Positions 8,578 through 19,085 of a DNA stretch of 42,906 nt are shown piece after piece. Within the stretch, counting starts at the first letter, position 1; each line of letters begins with the position of its first letter. Location of the stretch: positions 68,612-111,517 of the forward strand of contig JASJAY010000001.1 of the NCBI GenBank assembly GCA_030066775.1, written 5' to 3'. The DNA comes from Planctomycetota bacterium (GTDB lineage: Bacteria > Planctomycetota > PLA2 > JAEUHO01). A program made the position numbers and the translations under genes. The notes below the pieces were generated by a model that worked only from the letters and a program-made list of their open reading frames with translations, ran no database searches and was not told the DNA's origin.

Positions 8578-9725
8578 GACCCGGCGCGCACCCCGGACAC
8601 GGCCCCGTGACCACCGTTCACGTACGAGCGTTTCACCCGACGGCCCATGCCGCACAGGATCTCGTAGGGGATCGTCTGCGCGTGGCGCGCCAGCTCGAAG
8701 GCGGAGATCGCGGCGTCGCCGTCGCGGCCCATGAGCGTGACCACGTCGCCGACCTCGGCTCCCTCCACGTGCGTGACGTCGATCGTCGTGTAGTCCATGG
8801 ACACCCGGCCCACCACGGGGCAGCGTTCGCCGCGAACCAGCACCTCCGCCCGGTTCGAGAAGGCGAATCGATATCCGTCGTTGTAGCCGACGGGCAGGGT
8901 GGCGATGCGGACCTTGCGGGGGGCGCGCCAGGTGCCCCCGTAGCCGATCCGGGCGCCCCGGCGGTGGTCCTTGAGGAACACGATCTGGGTGCGCCACGAG
9001 AGCGCGGGCTCGAGGTCCGTGCGCTTGCGGTTGTGGGGGTCGATCCCGAAGACGGCCAGGCCGGGGCGGATCAGGTTGAACTCGCTCGGCAGGTCGCTGA
9101 GCGCGCCGCCGCTGGCGAAGACGTGGCGCCAGGGCGGCAGCAGCCCCTCGCGCTCGAGCACGCCGAGCACGCGGCGGAAGCGCTTCAGCTGCAGCTCCGC
9201 GTCCGGCCCGCCGCCCGGCTTCGTCTTCGCCAGGTGGGTCGAGATGCCCTCGAGCACCAAGCCACGCGAGCGCTTCACCTCCCGCGCGATGCCGGGCACG
9301 CGCTGCGGCGCACACCCGAGCCGGCCCATGCCGGTATCCACCTTGATGTGCACGCCGACGCGACCGCCCGTCTGCTTGAGCACGCGGCGCAGCCGCCGCA
9401 CCCGGTCGCCCGAGTGCACGGTGACGGCGATGTTGCCGCGCACGACGTCCTCGAGCTCGCCCGCCACGACGGCGCCGAGGATCACGATGGGGGCGGTGAT
9501 GCCCGCCGCGCGCAGCTCGAGCGCCTCCGTCGAGTCGCCCACGCCGAGGCAAGCGACGCCGTGCTTGAGCAGATGCCAGCTCACGGGAATTGCGCCGTGG
9601 CCGTAGGCGTCCGCCTTCACCACGAGCATCACGTCGACGTCGTCCGGCTGGGCGGACCGCACGCGCGCGAGATTGCGCTCGAGGGCGCCGAGGTCGACCT
9701 CGGCCCATGTCCGTGCCTGCAGCAT
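8574..9725 (-). CDS. alr: Alanine racemase
   Basis: PLP enzyme converting L- to D-alanine for peptidoglycan. The 383-residue product has the PLP-lysine motif VVKADAYGHG (K37), the IKVDTGMGRLG strand, STHLA, IRPGLAVFGIDP and the catalytic tyrosine loop ARIGYGGTW (Y262) followed by GRVSMDYTTIDVT. Length is typical. The ATG at 9725 is taken as start because the family N-terminus (RTWAEVDLGALERNLA) follows at once; an in-frame GTG or TTG slightly upstream is possible. It sits 61 bases after tsaB and overlaps the AsmA-like gene by 4 bases. Confidence 0.96.
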   Translation of the reverse strand: MLQARTWAEVDLGALERNLARVRSAQPDDVDVMLVVKADAYGHGAIPVSWHLLKHGVACLGVGDSTEALELRAAGITAPIVILGAVVAGELEDVVRGNIAVTVHSGDRVRRLRRVLKQTGGRVGVHIKVDTGMGRLGCAPQRVPGIAREVKRSRGLVLEGISTHLAKTKPGGGPDAELQLKRFRRVLGVLEREGLLPPWRHVFASGGALSDLPSEFNLIRPGLAVFGIDPHNRKRTDLEPALSWRTQIVFLKDHRRGARIGYGGTWRAPRKVRIATLPVGYNDGYRFAFSNRAEVLVRGERCPVVGRVSMDYTTIDVTHVEGAEVGDVVTLMGRDGDAAISAFELARHAQTIPYEILCGMGRRVKRSYVNGGHGAVSGVRAGS

Positions 9726-9786
9726 CAACGAGACCCTATGTGTGGGAAACCCCAGTCCATTGGATCGGTGCGCGAGCGGCCCGCCC

Positions 9787-10449
9787 TCAGGCGTCACCCG
9801 GCGCTTCTCCGTCCCGCAGGCGCTCGGGGGCGGACGCCTGCAGATAGCGCGGTGCGAGCGCGTGCGGCGGCGTCGTCTCGCCCGCCTCGAGCCGGGGGGC
9901 GGTCAGCGTCCAGAGCGCGGCGGCCGTCGCGCGCACCTCCCGGCGCTCGCCGTCGAGTTCGAGGCGCGCGGCCAGCGCGTCGATGTCCTCGCCCACCAGC
10001 GTGGCACCGGCGGCCAGCGCGGGCAGCGCGTCGGGATCCAGCCGCGCCGGCTCGCTCGTGCGGCGCCCGCCCTCGTAGCGCGCGGCATAGGCGCGGCGCC
10101 GGCCCGCATCCCGCAGGGCGAGGATCGGGCCGTCCGTGTCGGCCGCGGCCGCCAGCACGTCCAGGCTCAGGATGCCCACGGCCGGCACGTCGAGGCTCCA
10201 CGCCAGGGTCTTGGCCGTCGTCACGCCGACGCGGACCCCCGTGAACGAGCCCGGGCCCACGTCCACCGCGACGGCGTCGAGCGCCGCGCCGGCGACCCCG
10301 GCCTCCTCGAGCAGCGCCGCGATCGCCGGGAGCACGTCGCGGCCCCGCGTCCGCCCCTCGATCAGCGGCGAGACGCGAACGACGCCCTCGGCGTCGACCA
10401 GGCCCACTTCGGCGTGGGGGCCGCTGGTGGCGAGAAGCAGGGTCGGCAC
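9787..10449 (-). CDS. tsaB: tRNA threonylcarbamoyladenosine biosynthesis protein TsaB
   Basis: Partner of TsaD in making the t6A modification of ANN-decoding tRNAs. The 220 residues have the ASKHA-fold N-terminal domain with the hallmark DVGPGSFTGVRVGVTTAKTL (63-82), then the less conserved TsaB tail. The N-terminus (LLLATSGPHAEVGLVD) is the usual first strand pair. The start is GTG at 10449, with GGAG seven bases upstream. It is the first gene of a minus-strand run tsaB-alr-AsmA-like and is divergent from glmM. tsaD, tsaC and tsaE are not in this window. Confidence 0.93.
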   Translation of the reverse strand: MPTLLLATSGPHAEVGLVDAEGVVRVSPLIEGRTRGRDVLPAIAALLEEAGVAGAALDAVAVDVGPGSFTGVRVGVTTAKTLAWSLDVPAVGILSLDVLAAAADTDGPILALRDAGRRRAYAARYEGGRRTSEPARLDPDALPALAAGATLVGEDIDALAARLELDGERREVRATAAALWTLTAPRLEAGETTPPHALAPRYLQASAPERLRDGEAPGDA

Positions 10450-10589
10450 GGGGGGCTCCAGGGGACAGGGCGGGCCGGCCGATTCTCGGGCTGCCCGGAA
10501 GCCGCCGGGCGAAAGATCGGGGCGCCGGGCGGTCGATGAGGGGGTCTCGTGGCGCCGCTCCTGCGCCAGACGACGGAAAGCGAGGCCCC
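10450..10589. promoter_or_regulatory. Divergent intergenic region tsaB/glmM with a leader hairpin
   Basis: 140 bases that must serve both genes. A perfect stem GCCCGG-AAGCCG-CCGGGC (10493-10510) lies about 80 bases before the glmM start. I could not identify a riboswitch; no glmS-ribozyme-like core is apparent. No convincing promoter boxes were assigned. Confidence 0.3.
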
Positions 10590-11984
10590 ATGCCGATCTC
10601 CACCTACCGTAAGCCGCCGATGGGACCGAGCACCTACCACTGGTTCGGCACGGACGGCATCCGCGCCGTTGCGGGCGAGGGGCCGCTGACGTCGGACGGC
10701 GTCACCCGCATCGGCCGCGCCCTGGCGCGCTTCGCATCCGCCCGCGCCGAGGACGGGTCTGCGCGGGTCCTGATCGCCGGCGATCCGCGTCCGAGCACCG
10801 GCCCGATCATCGAAGGACTCGCGGGCGCGATGGGGGCCGAGGGCGCGCGCGTGTTCGAGATGGGCATCGTGCCGACGCCGGCCCTTGCGTGGGCCATGGC
10901 CGAGGGCGGGTTCGACCTGGGCCTCATGGTCAGCGCGTCGCACAACCCGCCCGAATACAACGGCATCAAGCCCTTCATCGAGTCCGGCCGCAAGCTGACC
11001 CGGGCCGAGGAAGAGGAGATCGAGGCGCTGCTCGCGGAGGCCGGCGAGGCCGCCGAGCCCACGCCGCCTCCGCGGGACGTGAAGGCGCGCTTCCGCTACA
11101 TCGACGCCACCGTCGACTGGCTCGCGGATGCGGGCCGCCTCGACGGCATGCGCTTGGTCGTAGACCTCGCCGCCGGCGCTGCGACGACCACCGTGCCCGA
11201 CGTCCTGACGCGCCTCGGGGCCGAGGTCGAGCTGCTGCACCAGGCCGGCGAGCACGTCATCAATCTGGACTGCGGCACGCAGCACCCCGAGTCCTGGCTC
11301 GAGGCGCTGCGCGGCGGGTCGGCCGACGCCGGGCTCGCCTTCGACGGCGACGCCGACCGCGTGCTGATCGCCACCGCCGAGGGCGAGCTGCTCGACGGCG
11401 ACGACATGCTCGCGATCCTTGCTCACGACGCGCACGAGAACGGCGGCGTGCCCGCGGACAAGATCGTGTCGACCGTGATGGCGAACCTCGGACTCGAGGA
11501 GCGCCTGGCCGACTTCGACGCGACGCTCGTGCGCACGGCCGTGGGGGACCGTCAGGTGGCCGAGGCCATGCGCGAGAGCGGTGCCGCGTTCGGCGGTGAG
11601 CCCTCCGGGCACGTCGTGACCGCACGCACGGACATCCCGGGCCATGCCACGGCGCTGATCGGCGACGCGCTCGTCGCGGGCGTGCGGGTCTTGCAGGCCG
11701 CCAAGCGGCTCGGCAAGGACCTGGGCACGCTGCGTGCCGCGCGCCCGCGCCGCCCGCAGCTCCTGGTCGGTGTGCGCGTGACGGAGAAGACGCCGATCGA
11801 CGAGTGGCCCGCGCTCTTGGCCGAGATCGAGCGCCAGGAGAAGGCGCTGGAAGGCATCGGCCGGCTGGTGATCCGCTACAGCGGCACCGAGCCGCTGCTG
11901 CGCATCATGGCCGAGGGCCGCGAGATGGAGGCCGTCGAGGCGGCCGTCCAGGCGATCCAGGCCGTCGCCGAGGCCGGCCGCTAG
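10590..11984 (+). CDS. glmM: Phosphoglucosamine mutase
   Basis: Converts glucosamine 6-phosphate to glucosamine 1-phosphate on the way to UDP-GlcNAc. The 464 residues show the alpha-D-phosphohexomutase set: WFGTDGIRA near residue 20, the phosphoserine loop SASHNP (115-120, S117), the metal loop FDGDADR (251-257), the sugar loop GEPSGH (336-341) and the phosphate loop RYSGTEP (429-435). The FGTDGIR start and context with cdaA favour GlmM over other phosphohexomutases. The ATG at 10590 has a GCGAGG site; an ATG ten codons later is an alternative. It converges with the CdaR-like and cdaA genes, which in many bacteria precede glmM on the same strand. Confidence 0.9.
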   Translation: MPISTYRKPPMGPSTYHWFGTDGIRAVAGEGPLTSDGVTRIGRALARFASARAEDGSARVLIAGDPRPSTGPIIEGLAGAMGAEGARVFEMGIVPTPALAWAMAEGGFDLGLMVSASHNPPEYNGIKPFIESGRKLTRAEEEEIEALLAEAGEAAEPTPPPRDVKARFRYIDATVDWLADAGRLDGMRLVVDLAAGAATTTVPDVLTRLGAEVELLHQAGEHVINLDCGTQHPESWLEALRGGSADAGLAFDGDADRVLIATAEGELLDGDDMLAILAHDAHENGGVPADKIVSTVMANLGLEERLADFDATLVRTAVGDRQVAEAMRESGAAFGGEPSGHVVTARTDIPGHATALIGDALVAGVRVLQAAKRLGKDLGTLRAARPRRPQLLVGVRVTEKTPIDEWPALLAEIERQEKALEGIGRLVIRYSGTEPLLRIMAEGREMEAVEAAVQAIQAVAEAGR

Positions 11985-11985
11985 C

Positions 11986-11999
11986 GAGCCACGCGGCTC
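11986..11999. terminator. Bidirectional hairpin between glmM and CdaR-like gene
   Basis: GAGCC-ACGC-GGCTC is a perfect 5-bp stem with a 4-base loop starting right after the glmM stop and reaching into the stop codon of the convergent gene. There is no clear T-tract, so rho-independent action is uncertain. Confidence 0.4.
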
Positions 12000-13236
12000 A
12001 GCTCTGCTTGCGCTTGACCTTGATCGTCAGGTCGTTGCCGTTCTTCGGCGCGAAGCGCACGTCCCCGAAGCCCGGATCGCCGTCGTGCACGAAGCGGATG
12101 GTGCCGGGCACGTCCTGCTCGACCTCGGAGCCGGTCGTCGGCAGCAGGTTCTCGCGCGGCGTCTTGCCGTCGCCGAAGATCGCGATCTCGAAGTGCCACT
12201 TGCCGGGGTTCTGCTCGACGAAGTCGAGCTCCGCCTTCGTGCCGACGAACCGGCCTTCGAGCAAGCGCACCTTGATGTTGACCTCGTCGGGGTTGCCCAA
12301 GCGGAAATCCCACGTGGCGAGGTCGTAGTCGGAGAGCGCCCAGCGCCACTCGTGGTCGATGACCCGCTCCTCGCCGCCGTACACCTTCACCCGCATCCTG
12401 AGCTCGCCGAAGTCGCGCACTGCCTTGGCGCGGGCTTCGTTGACGGTGTCGTCCTCGCTGCCCTGGACGTACTTCTCGAACGTCAGGACGACGTCGCGGA
12501 TCCCAGAGGTCCCGAGATCCTCGTTCAGGCGGAGGTCGTCGACGGTCACCTCGTCCGCCGTCACCGGGGCGCTGAACAGGCCGGTGCGGACGTTGTCGAC
12601 CCGGACGCTGGTCTTCTCGAGCTGCACCAGCTCGACCCGTAGGCCGCCCGGCCACGGTCCTTCCAGATTGGGCGGGGGCTCGATGCGGGCGATGCCCATC
12701 TCGACGAGGAAGACCTTGCCGCGCGGGAGCTCCAGCGGCGCAGCCAAGAGGCTCGGGTGGAACGGCAGCTCGTACCGATCGCCCTCGCTCGTGCTCAGAT
12801 CGCGTTCGGGCTGGCCCGGGTTGACGGGCCCGAGGCGCAGCCGGAGTCCGCCGGCAAGGCTGTTCTTGGCCTCCTCGTAGTCCGGCACCGAGGCCTTCAT
12901 CACCACCGTGATGCGCGGGGCGTCCTCGGCAAAGGCCACGTCGGTGGGCGAGCCCGGCGGGCGCTCCCAGACGACGAGGACATCCGTGATCGGCGGCCGG
13001 ACCTCCACCACGCTGCCGCGGGCGATCGTCCAGACGATGCCGGTCAGCACGAGCGCCAGGATCACGAGGCCGAGCTCGTCGCGGCGCCGGAACACGGAGC
13101 GCTTCTTCGGCTTGCTCGGCATCGGCGCCTGCGCGGGCGCCGACCTTGACTCGGCGGCCGGCTCGCGATCGGGCGTGCGATCGTCTTCGCGCTCCGGGCG
13201 CGGCTCGTCAGGTGTGGGGGCGCGCTCGTCGGCCAC
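11998..13236 (-). CDS. CdaR-like (positional) membrane-anchored protein next to the diadenylate cyclase
   Basis: A 412-residue protein with a long charged N-terminus rich in Pro, Glu and Arg, one membrane helix (about residues 55-72, LGLVILALVLTGIVWTIARG) and an extracytoplasmic beta-rich body. It follows cdaA with a one-base gap (TAG, C, GTG), the place where CdaR, a YbbR-domain regulator of CdaA, sits in Firmicutes and others. The topology fits CdaR, and the body seems to contain repeated beta units (TSVRVDNV..., SGIRDVVLTF, GTIRFVHDG), but I cannot see a clear YbbR signature, so the name rests on position and topology. The start is GTG at 13236. It ends in a basic tail (IKVKRKQS). Confidence 0.6.
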   Translation of the reverse strand: MADERAPTPDEPRPEREDDRTPDREPAAESRSAPAQAPMPSKPKKRSVFRRRDELGLVILALVLTGIVWTIARGSVVEVRPPITDVLVVWERPPGSPTDVAFAEDAPRITVVMKASVPDYEEAKNSLAGGLRLRLGPVNPGQPERDLSTSEGDRYELPFHPSLLAAPLELPRGKVFLVEMGIARIEPPPNLEGPWPGGLRVELVQLEKTSVRVDNVRTGLFSAPVTADEVTVDDLRLNEDLGTSGIRDVVLTFEKYVQGSEDDTVNEARAKAVRDFGELRMRVKVYGGEERVIDHEWRWALSDYDLATWDFRLGNPDEVNIKVRLLEGRFVGTKAELDFVEQNPGKWHFEIAIFGDGKTPRENLLPTTGSEVEQDVPGTIRFVHDGDPGFGDVRFAPKNGNDLTIKVKRKQS

Positions 13237-13237
13237 G

Positions 13238-14083
13238 CTACTCGTCCTCCCCGATCACGTCCCGGGGCGCGATGCCCTGGGTCTCTGCGAACACGACGTT
13301 CAGGTACGCCGTCAGCCAGCCCGCGTCCGTGTAGCGCGTGAGCTCGCCGCGCTCGGCGAGGTTGATCTGACCGCGCTCCTCCGAGACCACGATGATCACG
13401 GCGTCGCTCTGCTCCGAGAGACCGATCGCGGCGCGGTGCCGCGTGCCGTACTTGCGCGCGAGCTCGGGCTTCTCGGTGAGCGGGAACAGGCAGCCGGCGG
13501 CGGCGATGCGATTGCCGCGGATCACGATGGCGCCGTCGTGCAGCACCGTGTGCGTGCTGAAGATCGTGTCCAGCGTCTCCGCGCGGATGATGGCGTCCAC
13601 GGGCACACCCGTGGAGATGTACGTCGACAGGTCGATCTGGCGCTCGACCGCGATCAGCGCGCCGACGTTGTCCTTCGCGAAGGCCATCACGGCCCGGACG
13701 ATCTCGTCCACGATGTGGATCTTGCGTGCCCGGCGTCCGCCGCGCGAGAAGACGCCGCGCAGCCAGCGCATGTGGCCGAGGCGGGCCACGCCGTGACGCA
13801 GCTCGGTCTGGAACGTCACGACCAAGGCCAGTGCGATGAGCGGGACGAGGGCTGTGAGCACGGCCCAAAGGACGTGGAAGTCGAGCTGCTGCACGAGCAG
13901 GATGCCGCCCAGCAGGGGGATCCAGATCAGCATCGCGCCGCCGCGGAAGATGCCGCCGGCGACCGTCGTGCGCAGGAAGCGCAGCAGCAGGTAGATGACG
14001 ACGAAGAGCAGCCCGAGCTCGACGTACTCCTGCCAGCGCATGTTCTGGAGGTCACGGAGTACGGCGAGGGGGAACGCGGTCAT
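13238..14083 (-). CDS. cdaA: Diadenylate cyclase CdaA (cyclic di-AMP synthase)
   Basis: Makes cyclic di-AMP from two ATP at the membrane. The 281 residues begin with three hydrophobic segments (about 20-37, 50-66, 70-90), then a cytoplasmic DAC domain with the two catalytic motifs LHDGAIVI (DGA 183-185) and GTRHRAAIG (213-221), followed by IVVSEERGQI. This is the CdaA/DacA architecture, not DisA or CdaS. It lies 63 bases after folP and directly before the CdaR-like gene. Cyclic di-AMP usually controls potassium and osmolyte balance and cell-wall supply; no cyclic di-AMP receptor is identifiable here except possibly the RCK_C-bearing transporter at 24179. The ATG at 14083 has only a weak ribosome-binding site; an ATG at 14041 is an alternative. 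Confidence 0.93.
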   Translation of the reverse strand: MTAFPLAVLRDLQNMRWQEYVELGLLFVVIYLLLRFLRTTVAGGIFRGGAMLIWIPLLGGILLVQQLDFHVLWAVLTALVPLIALALVVTFQTELRHGVARLGHMRWLRGVFSRGGRRARKIHIVDEIVRAVMAFAKDNVGALIAVERQIDLSTYISTGVPVDAIIRAETLDTIFSTHTVLHDGAIVIRGNRIAAAGCLFPLTEKPELARKYGTRHRAAIGLSEQSDAVIIVVSEERGQINLAERGELTRYTDAGWLTAYLNVVFAETQGIAPRDVIGEDE

Positions 14084-14146
14084 CGGCAGTCGGAGTCTAC
14101 AGCCAAGGGGCGCGTTCTCCGCGCGCTTCGCCTTGGTGTGACGACG

Positions 14147-14968
14147 TTACGAGGCGGGCTCGATCGCCTCGAGCACGCGCAAGAGGTCGCGCGTCTCGGC
14201 GACGTCGTGGACGCGCACGGCGTCGACGCCGGCACGGAAGGCGCGTGCGACGCACGCCAGGCTGCCCGCCACGCGATCGCGCGGGCGATCGCGGTCGGTC
14301 AGCGCGCCGAGGAAGGACTTGCGCGACGCGCCGAGCAGGACGCGCACGCCGGGCACGTGCGCCGGGAGCGCCTCGAGCTGGCGCAGCAGCGCGAGGTTGT
14401 GCTCGAGCCGCTTGCCGAACCCGATGCCCGGATCGATCCAGAGCCGGTCGCGGGGGACACCCGCCGCCTCCGCGGCTTCCACGCGTTGCGCCAGCCAGGC
14501 GCCGACCTCGGCCACGACGTCGTCGTAGGTGGGGTCGGCCTGCATCGTGCGCGGCTCGCCCTGCATGTGCATCAGGCACAGCCCGGCCCCGGCCGCGGCC
14601 ACGACCTCGAACATGCCGGCGTCGCGTCCGGCGCTCACGTCGTTGACGATCACCGCTCCGCCGTCCAGGGCCGGGGCGGCGACCTCGGCGCGTCGCGTGT
14701 CGACGCTGATCGGCACGTCGATCCCGGCCGAGACCAGGGCGTCGATCACGGGGAGCACGCGGCGTTGCTCCTCTTCGACGGAGACCGGCTTCGCACCCGG
14801 GCGCGTGCTCTCGCCGCCGATGTCGAGCACGGTCGCGCCCTGGTCGACCAGGTGCATCGCGTGCTCGACGGCGGACGACACGTTGTCGAACAGCCCCCCG
14901 TCCGAGAACGAGTCGGGCGTGACGTTGACGATGCCCCAGATCGCCGGTGTGGGAGCGGGCCCGTTCAC
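14147..14968 (-). CDS. folP: Dihydropteroate synthase
   Basis: Joins p-aminobenzoate to the pterin pyrophosphate in folate synthesis. The 273-residue TIM-barrel product has GIVNVTPDSFSDGG (12-25), DIGGESTRPGA (49-59), ISVDTRR, NDVSAG (109-114), HMQGEP (134-139), DPGIGFGK (179-186), GASRKSFLG (213-221) and RVHDV (252-256), a complete set. The reading frame is open far upstream inside ftsH, but the start is the GTG at 14968, 5 bases after the ftsH stop. The ftsH-folP pair is common in bacteria, including E. coli where glmM follows. Confidence 0.95.
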   Translation of the reverse strand: MNGPAPTPAIWGIVNVTPDSFSDGGLFDNVSSAVEHAMHLVDQGATVLDIGGESTRPGAKPVSVEEEQRRVLPVIDALVSAGIDVPISVDTRRAEVAAPALDGGAVIVNDVSAGRDAGMFEVVAAAGAGLCLMHMQGEPRTMQADPTYDDVVAEVGAWLAQRVEAAEAAGVPRDRLWIDPGIGFGKRLEHNLALLRQLEALPAHVPGVRVLLGASRKSFLGALTDRDRPRDRVAGSLACVARAFRAGVDAVRVHDVAETRDLLRVLEAIEPAS

Positions 14969-14973
14969 GGCGC

Positions 14974-17013
<2,040 letters not shown>

Positions 17014-17156
17014 CGTGGATCGAGTCTACCTATGGCCCCACGGCGGGCCGCCGAAAGCCTTGCGGACGGTTCAGAAAGGGGAAAGGACCGGAATTGCTCC
17101 CTTACGACGCGCCGCGGTCCGCGTTGGTTTCCCCCAAGGTCGCCCGGCGTCGAGGG
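17014..17156 (-). promoter_or_regulatory. Gap between LptE-like gene and ftsH, probable ftsH promoter
   Basis: 143 bases with no gene. On the minus strand, TAGACT (17029-17024) close to the ftsH start is the best -10 candidate, with no good -35 partner. I see no CIRCE-type heat-shock repeat. A CGACGCC...GGCGCGTCG pairing near the LptE-like stop could form a weak terminator. Confidence 0.25.
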
Positions 17157-17660
17157 CTAGAAACCGGTCTCCAGGAACTGGACGACGCGGATCGCCATGC
17201 GCCGCGTCCACTCGTCGGTGGCGCTGCCGTCGAGGCTCTCGCCATAGCGTTCGACGAGGAACTCCGCCTGCGCCGAGACGGTGTCGGCGCGCAGGATGCG
17301 CCCGCGTCCGTCGCTGAGGGTCACGTCCACGCTGCCCTCGAGCAGCTTCTGGATCGGCACGCGTTCCTCGCCCTGGACGAGCAGCTGCTCGCCGGCGCGC
17401 ATGCGCGTCTCGAGGATCAGGTCCGCGCGCTCCGGGGTGGCCAGTGCATAGCTCGTCCGCGCGCGCAGCTCGTCGGCGATCGCCTGGTGCAAACGCAGCT
17501 CGAGGTCGCGCCGGAAGCCCTCGTTCGCCACGGGCCGGATCGCGATCGTGCGCGCGGCCGGGAACGCATCGATGCGCTTCGTCGTGTAGCCGCTGCAGGC
17601 CGCGGTCACCACGAGGGCGAGCCCGCACAGCGCGAGCAGCAGCAGGCGCACGCCCTGCAT
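17157..17660 (-). CDS. lptE: LptE-like outer-membrane lipoprotein
   Basis: LptE plugs the LptD barrel that inserts lipopolysaccharide in the outer membrane. The 167-residue product has a lipobox ending TAAC (C22), then the LptE family layout: SGYTTK, IAIRPVANEGFRRDLELRLHQAIADELRART, ERADLILETRM and a C-terminal FLVERYGE section. In Gram-negatives the equivalent region reads 'vpvf.n.t...glE..lt.al..el...t', which this follows. The start is the ATG at 17660, sharing one base with the stop of the BamD-like gene (TGATG), so both are coupled. No lptD is present here. The match is by pattern, not by search. Confidence 0.75.
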   Translation of the reverse strand: MQGVRLLLLALCGLALVVTAACSGYTTKRIDAFPAARTIAIRPVANEGFRRDLELRLHQAIADELRARTSYALATPERADLILETRMRAGEQLLVQGEERVPIQKLLEGSVDVTLSDGRGRILRADTVSAQAEFLVERYGESLDGSATDEWTRRMAIRVVQFLETGF

Positions 17661-18988
17661 CAGCGGCGCCCCTCCGGCGGCCACGCGGGCGGCGGCGGGG
17701 GCGGGGGCACGCTCCGCGAGCTCGCGGGGGGGCGGACCGGCGTGGCCTGAGGCGGGGGCGGCGCCGTGCGCGTCGGGACGGCGCGGGTGGGGGGAACGAC
17801 GCGTGTCGGCGGGGCCGTGGGCGGGCGGACCGTCGGTGCGCGCGTCCCCGGCATCCGGCCGCCGCCGAGTGCGGCGAGCTCGGCCGCGGCGGCGCGGCCG
17901 TTCGCCGTGTCGCCGTACGCCGCGGCGTACTGCAGGTACGTGCGCGCCGCCTGGGTGTCGCCCTGGCCGCGATACCAGCGCGCGATGCGCAGGTCCTTCG
18001 CGGCCAGTGCGTTTCGCACCTGGCCGCGCATGCGCCGCGCGTAGGCGACCTCCTGCGCGTACTCGGCCTGGCGCGCGGGGTCGAGCTCGATGCGCTCGAG
18101 GAACGCCTCGTACTGCTCGAGTGCCATGCGCAGGCTGCTCTTCACGTCGGCGCCGAACGTCTGGGCCTGCTCCGTCTCGTACGACTCTCGCGGATCCAGG
18201 TCGACGAAGCCGGCGTGGTACGGGTCACCCTGATCGCGCTGCAGGTAGGAGTCCGCGAGGCCGAGCCGTGCGCGGAAGCTCCACTCGCTGTCCGGGTACC
18301 GGATCAGGAGCTCCTTGTAGTGCAGCACCGCGAGCGCCCACGCTTCGTCCTGCTGGTGGTACTGCGCGATCCGCAGGAGCGCGTCGTCGGCGTAGTTGCC
18401 CGCGGGGAACGTCGCCGCGACGAAGTCGAGCGTGTTGAGCGGTCGCTCGTTGCTGACGAAGAGCTTCTGCAGGCCGCCCGAGGTGTTGAGCATGCGGATG
18501 GCGGAGGTGTAGAGCATCTCCTCCACCTCCGCGAGGTAGGGGTTCACGGGGATCGAGCTCATGTAGGTCACGAGCGACTCGATCGCCGCGTTCCACTCAC
18601 CCTGGCGGTAGCGCGCCGCGCCCACGCGGAACATCGCCTCGGCCGCGTTGGGGGACTCGGGGAAGTCCGACGCGAGCTCCTGGTAGAGGTCCGCGGCGGC
18701 GCCGGGGTTGGTCGTCTGGTTGGCGCGCTGCCACAGGGCCTGGGCTTCCGCCGTGCGCTGCGCCTGCTCCTCGGGCGTGCGCCCCTGGGCTCGGGCGAGG
18801 GCGTCGGACGAACCCGGGAGCGGCTCCGCCCCGGGCGCGCCGCCGGCGACCTGGTTCGGGATCACCACGCGGCGCGAGGAGTTGCTGCCACCACCGTCGA
18901 GCCAGTCGGGCAGCTCGGGCCCTTCCACGCCGGCACAGCCGGCGGCCAGGAGCAGGGCCAGGATCGAGACCGCGCGGGTTGCGTGCAT
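17660..18988 (-). CDS. BamD-like TPR lipoprotein with long proline-rich tail
   Basis: BamD-type lipoproteins carry TPRs and help assemble outer-membrane proteins. This 442-residue product has a lipobox LLLAAGC (C18), then TPR units (LYQELASDFPESPNAAEAMFRVG, LLIRYPDSEWSFRARLGLADS) in the style of BamD/ComL. Between them is a stretch of longer helices, and the last 90 residues are a Pro/Thr/Arg-rich low-complexity tail (APPTRVVPPTRAVPTRTAPPPP), which BamD lacks. The tail may span peptidoglycan or bind it; this is inference. The ATG at 18988 gives a proper signal; upstream in-frame codons do not. It is coupled to the LptE-like gene, which supports an outer-membrane role. Confidence 0.75.
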   Translation of the reverse strand: MHATRAVSILALLLAAGCAGVEGPELPDWLDGGGSNSSRRVVIPNQVAGGAPGAEPLPGSSDALARAQGRTPEEQAQRTAEAQALWQRANQTTNPGAAADLYQELASDFPESPNAAEAMFRVGAARYRQGEWNAAIESLVTYMSSIPVNPYLAEVEEMLYTSAIRMLNTSGGLQKLFVSNERPLNTLDFVAATFPAGNYADDALLRIAQYHQQDEAWALAVLHYKELLIRYPDSEWSFRARLGLADSYLQRDQGDPYHAGFVDLDPRESYETEQAQTFGADVKSSLRMALEQYEAFLERIELDPARQAEYAQEVAYARRMRGQVRNALAAKDLRIARWYRGQGDTQAARTYLQYAAAYGDTANGRAAAAELAALGGGRMPGTRAPTVRPPTAPPTRVVPPTRAVPTRTAPPPPQATPVRPPASSRSVPPPPPPPAWPPEGRR

Positions 18989-19085
18989 CGCCACAGGATA
19001 CTCCTCGGGGGACCGCTCCCGAGGTGAACGTACGAGCCAGGGTGCGGGACCGTTGGCCTCCCCGCGCGGCGGGGTCACGCCGGCG

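Noticed and set aside
4936..8610. A 1224-codon open frame on the plus strand, and similar long frames opposite other genes
   Set aside because: It is antisense to the AsmA-like gene and its product is a low-complexity Arg/His/Ala/Asp string with no domain. In GC-rich DNA such frames stay open by codon bias of the real gene.
4807..9708. One 1633-codon minus-strand protein joining two unrelated parts
   Set aside because: The N-terminal part lies out of frame over alr and is Arg-rich nonsense. The true AsmA-like start is the ATG at 8577, sharing ATGA with the alr stop.
10493..10510. glmS-type ribozyme or riboswitch ahead of glmM
   Set aside because: Only one small stem is visible; the conserved ribozyme core is not present and glmM is not its usual gene.
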